Assembly: GCA_016200485.1 (NCBI GenBank)
Contig: JACQEP010000017.1
Coordinates: 1 to 64,000, forward strand
Length of the DNA stretch: 64,000 nt
Source of the DNA: Gammaproteobacteria bacterium
GTDB lineage: Bacteria; Pseudomonadota; Gammaproteobacteria; Tenderiales; Tenderiaceae
Direction: 5' to 3'
Shown here piece after piece: positions 8,736 to 17,862 of the stretch. A model generated the notes under the pieces. That model was not told the origin of the DNA, searched no databases, and saw only the letters and a list, made by a program, of their open reading frames with translations. Numbering within the stretch: the stretch's first letter is position 1; each line of letters starts with the position of its first letter. The translations under genes and the position numbers were made by a program.

Positions 8736-9761
8736 TCACAATCCAAGTTCATTAGGATTCATATCGAGCGGAAAACAGACCATGCGTTTCCATCGCGAGA
8801 TCGCATCACCATTAAGCTCAACAATATGTTCGGGCAAAGATGGCCATGGAAAAAGTGAAATCCCATTCCTCGCCCCCCACTCTAACCAGAAATTCCTCTC
8901 AGCTTGACTAACAGCGTAAACTGGCATAGCCCAGGGACAAGACTCATGATGAACATCATCAAATATCAACATCAACCCTCTGCTTCTCGCAAACTCCGCC
9001 CAAGCCATCCAATTACCACGTCTTCGCATGGCGATAATTTGCCAGTTAGCCGACTCAATACGCCAGCGTGAAAGCCGATCTATCCCATAATCAGGCTGTA
9101 CTAATTCTTGATACAAGAGTGGATCACTCCAATCCTTATTTCGATCAGTCCAACCTCGCAATAGACGCCGTACAGGCCGACAAAAATTCGCCCCCATCTT
9201 TAAAATCGATCTTGGCCGACACGCTGGAAATGGCTCCAGTGCTTCGACAAATTCAGAAGATGTGAAAACTTCCCCATGCAATACACCTCCTGAAGGAGTT
9301 CCAAGAAATTTTCTGGGAGAGCTTATTCCTACATCACCGAATGTACCGAGACGTCTGCCTTCGAATCGCCCACTATATCCGTGGGCGTTGTCTTCCACCA
9401 GTAGCAGACTATAGCGTGAGCAGAACTTGCGAAATTGTTCAATATTCTGCGGTTGTCCAAAATAATGAACCATAACCAGAGCATGACAACTGGAACTAGC
9501 AACAATTGACTCAAGAACCTGCCAATCCGGCATCAAACCCTTGGTAACCGGATAATAAATCGGTATCAGATTCATTTGTGATATTGGATGGATTAATACC
9601 TCACAAATATAATCAGGGATAAGTACTTTTTGCCCTGGTTGCATGTTAAGTTGCTGAAACGCAATCTTCAGCGCTGTTCGAGCGTTGGCAACAAAAAATG
9701 TTGAAGAAATCTCAGTCAAACTATCCTCGATGTCGATCCTCTGCACCACATCAAGTGGCAA
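8736..9761 (-). CDS. DegT/DnrJ/EryC1-like PLP protein
   Basis: This 341-aa protein has a fold-type I PLP pattern: an N-terminal NARTALKIAF region, VEDNAH (122-127, the Asp that contacts the PLP ring nitrogen) and K151 in SSPRKFLGTPSGG, the likely Schiff-base lysine. It is more divergent than the other two DegT proteins of the locus and belongs to the group often seen beside FemAB-like and deacetylase genes. It could transaminate a keto-sugar. The start is a TTG at 9761, with a stop just upstream and no clear ribosome-binding site; a GTG four codons later is also possible. A 118-bp AT-rich gap separates it from the broken acyltransferase gene. Confidence 0.75.
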   Translation of the reverse strand: MPLDVVQRIDIEDSLTEISSTFFVANARTALKIAFQQLNMQPGQKVLIPDYICEVLIHPISQMNLIPIYYPVTKGLMPDWQVLESIVASSSCHALVMVHYFGQPQNIEQFRKFCSRYSLLLVEDNAHGYSGRFEGRRLGTFGDVGISSPRKFLGTPSGGVLHGEVFTSSEFVEALEPFPACRPRSILKMGANFCRPVRRLLRGWTDRNKDWSDPLLYQELVQPDYGIDRLSRWRIESANWQIIAMRRRGNWMAWAEFARSRGLMLIFDDVHHESCPWAMPVYAVSQAERNFWLEWGARNGISLFPWPSLPEHIVELNGDAISRWKRMVCFPLDMNPNELGL

Positions 9762-10217
9762 TATTTTTACGCGGAGAGAAAAAAGTGAATTTTTTACTGC
9801 AGTTATTTAAGAAAAAACCTATAAGCCCTAACAGGACAACAACGCTTGATCGGCGAATCTAGCTATTATTCGCGCACCATTAACGGCTCTGGTAAAGACC
9901 TGGCCTAAACCTCTGTTCTACCAAGAAAAATGTGCAAAGTGACAAAGCAAAGGTATATGCAATGAGTAAGCTTATCAAGATAAAATTAGCAACAAACCAT
10001 TTAGGCATACTAAACATATCAGTATGTAAAACCAAGAATGCAAGGTTGTCACCAACGAGCATCCACAATATGGGGTAGTGCCAGAGATACACGCCGTAAG
10101 ATATTTGCCCCAGCCAAGTAAAACCCTCTCCAGCCACTCTTGTAATTTTGGAATGTTTAATTGGCCTTGGAAGCTCTAGCAGTACTATGTTGTGGTCAAG
10201 TAAAACCGGACACCCGC

Positions 10218-11003
10218 CTAAGCACTCTTTTCAAAATTGATCGGTGTCATGTATCCCAGTGTCGAATGTAATCGACACGAATTGTAGTAACCCACGAGAT
10301 AATCACGGATGTCGGCGATGGCCTGCTCCCGTGTTTGATACCACTGATCACCGATCCACTCCCGCTTCAAACTGCTAAAGAAGCGTTCCACGGGAGCGTT
10401 GTCCCAGCAGTTGCCCTTGCGGCTCATTGACGAAACGATCTCATGGGTCTTGAGCAATTGTTGGTATTGCTGGCTGGCATACTGGCTGCCACGGTCGGAG
10501 TGATGAATCAATCCCGGTGGCGGTTGGCGCAGCGCGATGGCCATCATCAAGGCGCGGATGACCAGCGCCTTATCCATGCATTTGGCCATACTCCAGCCTA
10601 CCACCCGGCGCGAGTGCAGATCGATCACCACCGCCAGATACAGCCAGCCCTCGAGCGTCCAAACGTACGTAATATCGCTGGCCCAGGCGCGGTTAACGGC
10701 CTCCGGAGTAAACCGCCGATCAAGCACGTTGTCGCTAATCGGCAGACGGTGCTTGCTGTCGGTGGTGATCCGGAAACGACGTTTGGTTTTGACGTTGAGC
10801 CCCATCGTCTTCATCAATCGCCGAACTCGGTAGCGGCCCACCGGTAAGCCTTCCCGACACAACAAGCGTGTCAGTCTCCGGCTACCCAGGCTTTGCCGGG
10901 AGGCTTCAAACAAGCCCTTCAGGCGTTGCCGCACGGAACTCCTCCGCAGGGACAACGCTTCCTCCTGCGGCTTTCCAGTCGTAGTAACTACTCCGCGTGA
11001 CAT
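10218..11003 (-). pseudogene. IS3 transposase OrfB (DDE integrase), frameshifted near its 5' end
   Basis: The open part (261 aa) contains the rve integrase core with the DDE triad: D in ASDITYVW, D in HHSDRGSQY and E in [16 protein letters not shown]. In an intact element OrfB is read in the -1 frame relative to OrfA. Here the first 40 or so OrfB residues ([20 protein letters not shown], then [12 protein letters not shown]) are in that -1 frame, but the rest lies in the OrfA frame. A 1-nt type frameshift around 10955-10985 must therefore separate them. The ATG at 11003 is not a family start. This copy is probably unable to move by itself. Confidence 0.8.
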
Positions 11004-11066
11004 CGAATAGCCGACACATCAGTGTCACCGGATACTGGTGCGCCTCCTTCACGATGAAGCCGTACT

Positions 11067-11357
11067 TCACTTCGTTTCTCTCGCAAAGAAGGCCGCCGCC
11101 TTTTTTAGGATTTCTTTCTCCAGCCGCAGTTCGCGATTTTCGCGACGCAATCGATTCAGCTCTTCCCGCTCGCCCTGGCGCAGCAACTCGCCACGGCTTT
11201 CTTGCTCAAACTGCCGGCGCCACTGCGTGATCAAATTCGGGTTGATGTCCAAACTCCGGGCAGCCTGCGTCACTTTGTACCCTTGCTCCGTCACCAGCGC
11301 CACCGCCTGCCGTTTAAAGTCCTCTGTGTATTGTCGTCTCGCTGCCTTCGTCTTCAT
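11067..11357 (-). CDS. IS3 transposase OrfA (HTH protein)
   Basis: This 96-aa protein has an N-terminal helix-turn-helix (YTEDFKRQAVALV, VTQAARSLDINPNLITQWRR) and a C-terminal leucine-zipper-like heptad region (LNRLRRENRELRLEKEILKK). This is the DNA-binding and dimerising subunit of IS3/IS911-type transposases. Near its end the minus strand has the slippery heptamer AAAAAAG (11106 to 11100), the classical site for -1 programmed frameshifting that makes the OrfAB fusion. The gene itself looks intact. Confidence 0.92.
   Translation of the reverse strand: MKTKAARRQYTEDFKRQAVALVTEQGYKVTQAARSLDINPNLITQWRRQFEQESRGELLRQGEREELNRLRRENRELRLEKEILKKAAAFFARETK
11100..11106 (-). promoter_or_regulatory. 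A6G slippery site for -1 frameshifting in the IS
   Basis: The heptamer AAAAAAG is read in the OrfA frame as CTA AAA AAG. A -1 slip moves ribosomes into a frame that continues as EVKYGFIVKEAHQYP, the normal start of the OrfB part. This is the expected place for production of the OrfAB transposase in IS3 elements. The product of this copy is later lost by another frameshift. Confidence 0.75.
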
Positions 11358-12328
11358 CGTTCACCTCGTTATGGTATTTTACCCCTTAACAAGGTGTCCG
11401 GTTTCATTAGACCACTTCACTATTGAGGAGATAGCGAAGACGCACAAAACCACCTCAGCCAGAAATTCTTTACCCGCATTATACAAAATCCAGTGACATA
11501 TATTTTCACTAACGAAGCAAACGAATCCTAGAAAACGAAGAACTCCACTGCCCTTTAGGTTCCACTCCTCATGGAGAAGCCTAATTAAGTAATTCGCAAA
11601 AAATCCCGCAAGAAACAACCAAGTAAACTGAAAAAGCTTAAACAAAATGATTTCTTGATTAGACTGTGCTAGATATGCGTAAAAACCCATAACAAGAATC
11701 ACAGATAATAGCAGCATGAGATTTCGCTGACCATAACGATGAAATAGCCAGAAGAATAACGGGCAAAGCATATAGTCCTGCATCTCATATGAGATCGACC
11801 ATGTAACTGGGTTTATCACTTGCCCCGTAATATTATTAACAAAGAAAATATCACCAAAAAATGCTGGATGCCCTAATATCGGCATCCAACGTCCCGTCAA
11901 TGCCATGATGATTAATAGATTAAAATAAAGAAGAGGGGCTATTCTTAAAAACCTATTCTTGTAAAAATTAACGGTTCCATTCCAGGATAGCTCATAACGT
12001 CCAAGCAGATAAATTCCATCAAATATCCCGACAGGACAAAAAAGATCATCACAAAATTTGAGCCCGTTGGCGGCCATAAAAAATCTGCTTTATCCCTCCA
12101 ATACCTGAAGCATGAAGCACAGCCTTCAAGTCAAGATTATTACTGAATAACCAAGGATCATTTGTGGCATGAACTAGCAAAACGCCTAAAGCACATAGGC
12201 CACGCAATATAAGCAAGTTATCGATTTTGCTGGGCTGACTAAGATAGCTCATCTCTAATAAAACATATTGATGAGATGGACAATAATATGGCGATGGCGC
12301 ATAACTTTCAAGATAGAATTAGCGCCTC

Positions 12329-13606
12329 TCACATACTCCGCCAAACATGTTGCCGATACCTGAGCTCTTGTTGTGCGCACAAGTTTCGCAAAGTCGCCAA
12401 GGCAATAGCAAACATTACAAAACCCCAAAATTTGCTAAACCCATAGTCGTTGTAAATCATCACCTGAAGCGCAATTGAATATAGCAACGCCAAACCATAG
12501 CGCGCATGGATATCCAATCGAGATAATTTCATCGCAACAGACAGCATTTTAAACAATTGCACAAAAAACACTCCCGCCAGAATCATACCAATAACACCAG
12601 CCCGCATCCCCGAAGTCACAATCAGTGAGCCAAATATTTCTTCACTAGAACTGTCCATACCAAATATAGGTGACTCAAAGACATGATTAATTGCATTTGA
12701 CGCTAAGATCATCCTTGAAAATCCAGAATCAGCCCGTGCCTCTAAATAATTAAACTCTCCAGGAACCAGTTTAATCCATTCCTGACCTGGATCACCTGAT
12801 GAAGAAATAGCAAGCAAAATCACAACATAGGCTAGAAACATCATAAATGGAAGCGCCACCATCAACGCTGAATGAAGATAGCGATAAAAAAAGAACACAA
12901 TAACTGAAATTCCTAAGCAAAACATCACCGACCCACTCAGAGACAACAGAGTGAATGCTATTAGGATATATGCTAGCTTCTTTTCCTTTACGGAACTAAC
13001 CAGCACAATGGCTGCCGGCAGAAGAAAATATGCAGGCAAAGCCGATGCCTGCTGAATGTAGCTAGTAAATCTTGGGACGATAATTCCAGCGACTCTGACA
13101 AGTGAATCCGCCCCGCCAAGCCACTGCATAGCACCTGGGGCTTCACTTTGCCAAGGAATACTGCCCGCCAAACCAGGCGCGATGAAATAAATAATAACCG
13201 CCTGAGCAACACCTGCCACCGCAAACAAGCCAAAAGTGATCGCAAGCATCTTTACAAAGCAATTCAATTTAGCTGCCCTAAAGCTCGACACAATCGTAAC
13301 AAGAAAAAATGCCAACCCATAACCGATCATGCTCTTGATATCTTGCCGCCATACTATCTCAACCACGATATAAGATAAGCATAAAACCGCCAGCGGCTGA
13401 ACTATTGCCGCGATAGAAGAACGCATAAACGCATCCACAAACAAAAAGACAGCAGCCAACCCCAATATAATTTGCACCCAAAGCTTCATTCCAATCAAGT
13501 CATACAACATAATATGGGGAGAAGCCAGAAGAAGAAGAAGCAAAACCACTAACCCAGTCTTGGCAATAATTTGAACGGGAAAGTCATCTTTGTTGAGCGA
13601 AGTCAA
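12329..13606 (-). CDS. Polytopic membrane protein, candidate Wzy polymerase / O-antigen ligase-like
   Basis: This 425-aa protein has about ten to twelve hydrophobic segments, beginning with TGLVVLLLLLLASP and ending with FWGFVMFAIALATL. A large hydrophilic loop lies at about 260-320 (SSSGDPGQEWIKLVPGEF, then SGFSRMILASNAI). A late periplasmic loop, short cytoplasmic ends and no catalytic enzyme motif fit Wzy/WaaL-type proteins, which are recognised by topology rather than sequence. The role would be polymerising the lipid-linked repeat units at the periplasmic face, paired with the flippase at 26-27.7 kb. Start appears to be TTG at 13606, with GGAG nine nt upstream inside the end of the preceding gene. 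A ligase role cannot be excluded. Confidence 0.7.
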   Translation of the reverse strand: MTSLNKDDFPVQIIAKTGLVVLLLLLLASPHIMLYDLIGMKLWVQIILGLAAVFLFVDAFMRSSIAAIVQPLAVLCLSYIVVEIVWRQDIKSMIGYGLAFFLVTIVSSFRAAKLNCFVKMLAITFGLFAVAGVAQAVIIYFIAPGLAGSIPWQSEAPGAMQWLGGADSLVRVAGIIVPRFTSYIQQASALPAYFLLPAAIVLVSSVKEKKLAYILIAFTLLSLSGSVMFCLGISVIVFFFYRYLHSALMVALPFMMFLAYVVILLAISSSGDPGQEWIKLVPGEFNYLEARADSGFSRMILASNAINHVFESPIFGMDSSSEEIFGSLIVTSGMRAGVIGMILAGVFFVQLFKMLSVAMKLSRLDIHARYGLALLYSIALQVMIYNDYGFSKFWGFVMFAIALATLRNLCAQQELRYRQHVWRSM

Positions 13607-14536
13607 TCAGGCAAGCTCCAGCTTTCGTTTGTAAAGATATGAAATCGCTACCCCTGAAAATGGAATGAAGCAAAAAAACAGGAGTACCCAAGCATGCCAG
13701 TGATCTAAACCACCTTTCAATATTGTCTCTAATGCAAGATATCTCTGACTTTTCAGAAGTGCAAGCGCGGCTTTTATCCTACAATTTTTACTATTGAACT
13801 TACGAATTGCGTACGCATATTGTTCGACAAGAGACGGGTCCTCTATCATCTGTTTCTGAATCCATCGCTCTTTCTCAGCGAGAAATGCCTGCGGATACTT
13901 CCACGTATCACTACCAGCATGAACCCGCCATTTCGCAAGAACCTCGGGGCAAAGCGCAAGCTTTGAAATACGACTCAGGCGCACTATCAGATCAAAATCC
14001 GCAATGAAACTAAAATCGGGATCGAAGGCCCTTGGTAGCTTTAATATGGTTGATCTACGCAATACTACCGTTTCTAAAGAAATAGAATATTGCTCCAACA
14101 ACTGCTCGAATACCCAGCCTGTTGGAGGATATTTTCCAGCATAAAGTGGTCTCTCGGTACTCTCATTGAAAAACAGTGTGTCACTGATAACTATCCCCAC
14201 TGCAGGATCATCAAAAAGGGGGACCTGCTTTTCAAGCTTAGCCGGTAACCACACATCATCAGCATCTAATACCGCCACAAATTCACCAATGATATGCGCC
14301 CATGCCCTAGCCCGCCCCCCACCAAGATCGGTGTGAGAAGGTGCACAAAAATATTTAAGTCGTGTATCTATATAACTTTTGAATATCTCTGCACTACGAT
14401 CTACAGACTGATTGTCCCAGAAAATAATTTCCCAGTTCTGGTATGTTTGCGCCAGCACACTCTCAATGGCTTCGCGTAGATATTTTTCCCCGTTGTAGCA
14501 ATTCATCAGAATGCTAACTAATGGCTCTTGTTTCAT
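13607..14536 (-). CDS. GT2-family glycosyltransferase
   Basis: This 309-aa GT-A glycosyltransferase has SILMNCYNGEKYLREAI near the N-terminus and the metal-binding DADD at 91-94 in FVAVLDADDVWLPAKLEKQ. A C-terminal membrane segment (WVLLFFCFIPFSGVAISYLY) followed by basic residues anchors it to the inner membrane. It should transfer one sugar to the growing lipid-linked glycan. It overlaps the upstream SDR gene by 4 nt (ATGA-type), and the polymerase-like gene follows at once. The position right after the CDP-sugar set suggests, without proof, that it uses the CDP-6-deoxy sugar made there. Confidence 0.88.
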   Translation of the reverse strand: MKQEPLVSILMNCYNGEKYLREAIESVLAQTYQNWEIIFWDNQSVDRSAEIFKSYIDTRLKYFCAPSHTDLGGGRARAWAHIIGEFVAVLDADDVWLPAKLEKQVPLFDDPAVGIVISDTLFFNESTERPLYAGKYPPTGWVFEQLLEQYSISLETVVLRRSTILKLPRAFDPDFSFIADFDLIVRLSRISKLALCPEVLAKWRVHAGSDTWKYPQAFLAEKERWIQKQMIEDPSLVEQYAYAIRKFNSKNCRIKAALALLKSQRYLALETILKGGLDHWHAWVLLFFCFIPFSGVAISYLYKRKLELA

Positions 14537-15456
14537 AACTGCTGCCTAATCCATTGGATCGTCTTTTCCAAACCCACTTCTAAGGTTACGTTTGGCTCCC
14601 ACCCCAGAAATGCTTTGGCTTTGGAAATATCTGCATGAAGCCGCATATTCTCACTTGGCCTGTAGTCAATTTTGCCAAACAAAGGTTTACCTCGACCAAT
14701 TAAACGCTGGACAGTTTCAATTATAGCGCGTATGGAAACAGACTGGCCCGAAGCAATATTAATCACCTCACCCTTAACTGAAGAGCTGTCGAAGGTCAAG
14801 AATACGGCATCAACCACATCCTGAACAAAGCAAAAATCTCGCATCTGCGCCCCTTTTGATACTGGGAAAGAACGATCTTCTAGACAACCCAAAATGATTT
14901 GAGGCAGAAAACGCCGATTATCCTGACCGGGGCCGTACGTTAGAAAAAGCCGCAAGGTTGTTGCTGGGAAATTCTCGGTTCGATAGAGCATCTGCAAAAA
15001 ATGCGTAGCCGCCACCTTACCAAGGGAATATGGCGAGATTGGGGCCTCTCGCTGAGTCTCAACTTGAGGTGCGGAAGCACTACCATATTCATCGCTACTG
15101 CCAATATTTACAAAAGCACGGAGTACATCACGATCTAGCGTCTCTGCCAGATTAAGAACCCCGCGAAAATGCGAATCAAAAACATTCCGTCCACCTCGAA
15201 AAAACAACGTATGGTCGATGTATCCACCGCAGTTTACTACATACTCAAACTTAACATTGTCTAAAACTTTTTTAAGATCGTCGCTATCGACGATATTACC
15301 CGAAAGATAGCGCACACTGGGATACCCATTCCGCTTACCAGCTCGCAGCGAGAGGCTGGTCACATCCCAGCCAAGCTGGGCAGCATGATTAACAACATGG
15401 CTACCGATGAATCCAGTGCCACCTACCACCAAAATGCGTATTTTTTCTTGCGTCAT
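14533..15456 (-). CDS. NAD(P)-dependent SDR, probable CDP-4-keto-6-deoxyhexose reductase
   Basis: This 307-aa extended SDR has GGTGFIG (12-18) and Y143xxxK147 (YSLGK), with a Ser-rich stretch (NIGSSDEYGS) before it. It lies directly after rfbF, rfbG and the RmlC-like gene in the transcript. It is therefore best read as the final reductase/epimerase that turns the CDP-4-keto-6-deoxy sugar into its end product, comparable to CDP-paratose/abequose synthase-type reductases. No rfbH-like C3 dehydrase is present, so the product should keep its 3-OH. The family is secure; the substrate is inferred from position. Confidence 0.8.
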   Translation of the reverse strand: MTQEKIRILVVGGTGFIGSHVVNHAAQLGWDVTSLSLRAGKRNGYPSVRYLSGNIVDSDDLKKVLDNVKFEYVVNCGGYIDHTLFFRGGRNVFDSHFRGVLNLAETLDRDVLRAFVNIGSSDEYGSASAPQVETQREAPISPYSLGKVAATHFLQMLYRTENFPATTLRLFLTYGPGQDNRRFLPQIILGCLEDRSFPVSKGAQMRDFCFVQDVVDAVFLTFDSSSVKGEVINIASGQSVSIRAIIETVQRLIGRGKPLFGKIDYRPSENMRLHADISKAKAFLGWEPNVTLEVGLEKTIQWIRQQL

Positions 15457-15467
15457 TCGTGAATATA

Positions 15468-15944
15468 TCAGCCCAACAGTTCCCAGTTATACGGAATCGT
15501 CGATTCATTCACTTTGCACATTTCACTTTCTGTTGGATCATGGGGAAAATCGGGACAATTTGCAATAAGAGCGGCACTAGCGCTGATGCAGGTGAATCCA
15601 TACCAGAGACCTGGCGGAATACGAAGCCTGAGGTAATTATCGGGACGACCAAGCTCGAAAATCTGCAATTTATTTCTTGTGAACGACAATTTCCTGTCGT
15701 CGTAGATAACAAAGCGAACGCGCCCCACTGGTACCGCCAAATTCTGAGTCTGCGTACGATGACGCTTCCAAGCCTTTACAGCACCGGGTAATACTTCTGA
15801 AAAATAGCATTCGCCAAAACGGGTAAAATCAGATGAATCACTGCGTAACATATGCAACACGGCACCACGTTCATCGATAATCTGGCGCAGTTCTGTCAGA
15901 GTTACTCCCTCAATCACACTCTCTACACCGATCATTTTGCCCAA
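15468..15944 (-). CDS. RmlC-like NDP-4-keto-6-deoxyhexose 3- or 3,5-epimerase
   Basis: This 158-aa cupin resembles the dTDP-4-dehydrorhamnose 3,5-epimerase family: GVTLTELRQIIDERGAVLHM at the start, then FGECYFSEVLPGAVKAWKRH, VRFVIYDDR and IPPGLWYGFTCIS. The usual HxxQ of RmlC is altered (KAWKRHRTQTQN), so the proton-shuttling His may be placed differently or one epimerisation may be lost. It overlaps the end of rfbG by 13 nt, so the epimerase probably acts on CDP-4-keto-6-deoxyglucose. The start could also be three codons later (MIGVES). Confidence 0.82.
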   Translation of the reverse strand: MGKMIGVESVIEGVTLTELRQIIDERGAVLHMLRSDSSDFTRFGECYFSEVLPGAVKAWKRHRTQTQNLAVPVGRVRFVIYDDRKLSFTRNKLQIFELGRPDNYLRLRIPPGLWYGFTCISASAALIANCPDFPHDPTESEMCKVNESTIPYNWELLG

Positions 15945-17029
15945 ACTCGATTTCGCTCAGCGGCCAAATGCTCATAGTTGGCGATCTGCTCAAGAGTCAG
16001 AGCATACATATCGGCTCGTTCACGATAAAAAGCCGTATACCAATCACCAACCAGGCCAATGGTTTCAATATAATCAAGATTCGGCTCCCATTTCAGATGA
16101 AACAAAGCCTTGTCACAATTGAGCTTAAGTAACCCAGCCTCATGAAAGGGTATGTCCGCGGTGATACGATAGGCTTGATCTAGATCCGTGAAACCCCATC
16201 GCTGCCCCAAATCGCGGAGCAACTCGACCACAGTGCGATTTTGTTCGGCTCGAGGACCGAAATTGAAGGCCTCGCCGTGAAATTGCGACTGTTGGGCGAC
16301 CATCTGACCAAGGACCAGATATCCGCTCAAAGGTTCTAATACATGCTGCCAGGGACGGGTAGCCTGAGGACTGCGTATTTCAACGCTACATCGTTCATTC
16401 CAGGCCCGAACGCAATCCACCACGATCCGATCTTTCGCCCAATCCCCTCCGCCGATCACATTTCCGGCACGACCAATAGCCAGACGTACGGGATGATCTT
16501 TCTTAAAAAACGAATTTAAATATGACTTGATAACTAGTTCGGCGGCACCCTTGGAACCGCTATAAACATCTTTGCCCCCCAGTTGGTCGGCTTCGCGATA
16601 ACCCCATACCCACTCGACATTGTCATAACACTTATCACTGGTAATCAACACGGCTACGCAAGGCCAACTTGCTGCCCGTAGCGCCTCCAGAATATTCATG
16701 GTACCTATCACATTTGTCGACATCGTTTCCACAGGATCGGCATAAGAAGCTGAGACGATTGCCTGCGCAGCAAGATGAAAGACAAAATCCGGCTTTTCCT
16801 TTTCGATCAGTTCGCACATCGCAGCTAGATCGCGAATATCCGTCTGAACGTGTTTGATCCGACTGGCAAGCTCCAACTCCTCGAACATCGCCGGATGAGT
16901 AGGCACATCCTTAGAAGCACCGATTATTTTAGCGCCCAACTTTAGCAACCAAGTAATAAGCCAACTACCCTTAAACCCAGTATGGCCAGTCACCAATACC
17001 CGCCTACCATTGTAGATGTTAGAAAACAT
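15932..17029 (-). CDS. rfbG: CDP-glucose 4,6-dehydratase
   Basis: This 365-aa extended SDR has GHTGFKG (about 15-21), Y156xxxK160 (YSGSK), and the family-typical VLITSDKCYDN and GWGDWAKDRI-like (GGGDWAKDRIVVD) segments. It converts CDP-D-glucose to CDP-4-keto-6-deoxy-D-glucose with bound NAD+. Length agrees with RfbG/DdhB. Start ATG 17029 has GAGAGG nine nt upstream, within the end of rfbF; the longer start at 17050 would overlap rfbF without a ribosome-binding site. It is adjacent to rfbF, as in other CDP-sugar loci. Confidence 0.93.
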   Translation of the reverse strand: MFSNIYNGRRVLVTGHTGFKGSWLITWLLKLGAKIIGASKDVPTHPAMFEELELASRIKHVQTDIRDLAAMCELIEKEKPDFVFHLAAQAIVSASYADPVETMSTNVIGTMNILEALRAASWPCVAVLITSDKCYDNVEWVWGYREADQLGGKDVYSGSKGAAELVIKSYLNSFFKKDHPVRLAIGRAGNVIGGGDWAKDRIVVDCVRAWNERCSVEIRSPQATRPWQHVLEPLSGYLVLGQMVAQQSQFHGEAFNFGPRAEQNRTVVELLRDLGQRWGFTDLDQAYRITADIPFHEAGLLKLNCDKALFHLKWEPNLDYIETIGLVGDWYTAFYRERADMYALTLEQIANYEHLAAERNRVWAK

Positions 17030-17031
17030 TA

Positions 17032-17805
17032 TCAATTGCCTCTCAGCCATGGCGCGGAGCCGCTCTCACACGCCGCCTGCAATGCATCTCGATCACGTAT
17101 TGTATCCATGCATTGCCAATAGCCAGGGTGCTCAAAGGCCATCAACTGACCATCATGCGCCAAAGTCTCCAACGGCGCTTGCTCCAACACGGTAGCATCG
17201 CCTTCCAAATAATCGAATACTGCTGACTCAAACACGAAAAACCCGCCGTTTATCCACCCTTCTCCAGACTGTGGCTTCTCCTTGAAATCAAGCACGCGTC
17301 CCTCGCCAAGCCTTAAACCTCCAAAGCGAGCCGAAGGCCTAACAGCTGTCACTGTCGCCAGCTTGCCGTGGTCACGATGGAAGGCCAACAATTCGGTCAC
17401 ATTCACATCCGAAACTCCGTCACCGTAGGTAAGCATAAATGTACTACCGGATTGCAAATGGTGCTTCAATCGCAGCAAACGTCCTCCAGTAAGCGTAGTA
17501 GCGCCAGTATCGATGAGCGACACTCGCCAGTCCTCAGCTGTGGGATTTGAGTAATCCACCTGTCCACTTTTCAAATTCACCGTCAAATCGCTAAGGCGGG
17601 CGTGGTAATTAAGGAAATAGTCCTTAATCACTTCACCCTTATAACCCAAAGCCAAAGTGAAATCATTAAATCCATAGTGCTCATATATCTTCATTATGTG
17701 CCACAGGATTGGGCGCCCACCTATCTCAACCATCGGCTTCGGTTTTACCTGAGTTTCTTCGCTCAAACGAGTACCTAACCCGCCACAAAGTATTACGACT
17801 TTCAT
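17032..17805 (-). CDS. rfbF: Glucose-1-phosphate cytidylyltransferase
   Basis: This 257-aa protein is full length for RfbF/DdhA. It opens with MKVVILCGGLGTRLSEE and KPKPMVEIGGRPILWHIMK, the nucleotide-binding and sugar-phosphate-binding region. It joins CTP and glucose-1-phosphate to CDP-glucose, the first step of the CDP-sugar branch, and feeds rfbG immediately downstream. A 57-bp gap separates it from the upstream TIGR04326-like gene. Confidence 0.95.
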   Translation of the reverse strand: MKVVILCGGLGTRLSEETQVKPKPMVEIGGRPILWHIMKIYEHYGFNDFTLALGYKGEVIKDYFLNYHARLSDLTVNLKSGQVDYSNPTAEDWRVSLIDTGATTLTGGRLLRLKHHLQSGSTFMLTYGDGVSDVNVTELLAFHRDHGKLATVTAVRPSARFGGLRLGEGRVLDFKEKPQSGEGWINGGFFVFESAVFDYLEGDATVLEQAPLETLAHDGQLMAFEHPGYWQCMDTIRDRDALQAACESGSAPWLRGN

Positions 17806-17862
17806 ATTATGACTCGCGCGTTAATGTAATCTAATAAATGTAATCTAATGCAAGAGGCTATT

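Larger units (their letters stand above)
10192..11415 (-). mobile_element. IS3-family insertion sequence, 1,224 bp
   Basis: The element is bounded by 23-bp imperfect inverted repeats (10192-10214 and 11393-11415, 20 of 23 positions matching, outer ends GTGGTC...GACCAC, with CCGGACACC at the inner side). It carries orfA and orfB in the standard order on the minus strand. A TT dinucleotide flanks both ends (10190-10191 and 11416-11417). Removing the element plus one copy of TT rejoins the acyltransferase frame exactly, so the insertion point is well defined; the short duplication is unusual, since IS3 elements usually make 3-5 bp. The ends could be placed 1 bp further in, to give the usual TG...CA termini. 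Confidence 0.92.
9880..12252 (-). pseudogene. Acyltransferase-3 gene broken by IS3 insertion and frameshifts
   Basis: The pieces together make one integral-membrane acyltransferase (family 3, O-acetylase of sugars). The N-terminal part (ATG 12252) reads LLILRGLCALGVLLVHAT. The family motif IFFVLSGYLM is present but in a different frame (about 12020-12046), and a third frame carries GRYELSWNGTVNFYKNRFLR and the membrane segments down to SSIVK. The IS3 element interrupts next. The last part resumes at 10191 and ends with LGQISYGVYLWHYPI and the terminal segments (stop at 9880). Two six-T runs (12078-12083 and 12038-12043) lie close to the frame changes, so base-call errors could explain some of them. 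The IS insertion alone kills the gene. The glycan probably once carried an O-acetyl group added by this protein. Confidence 0.85.
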
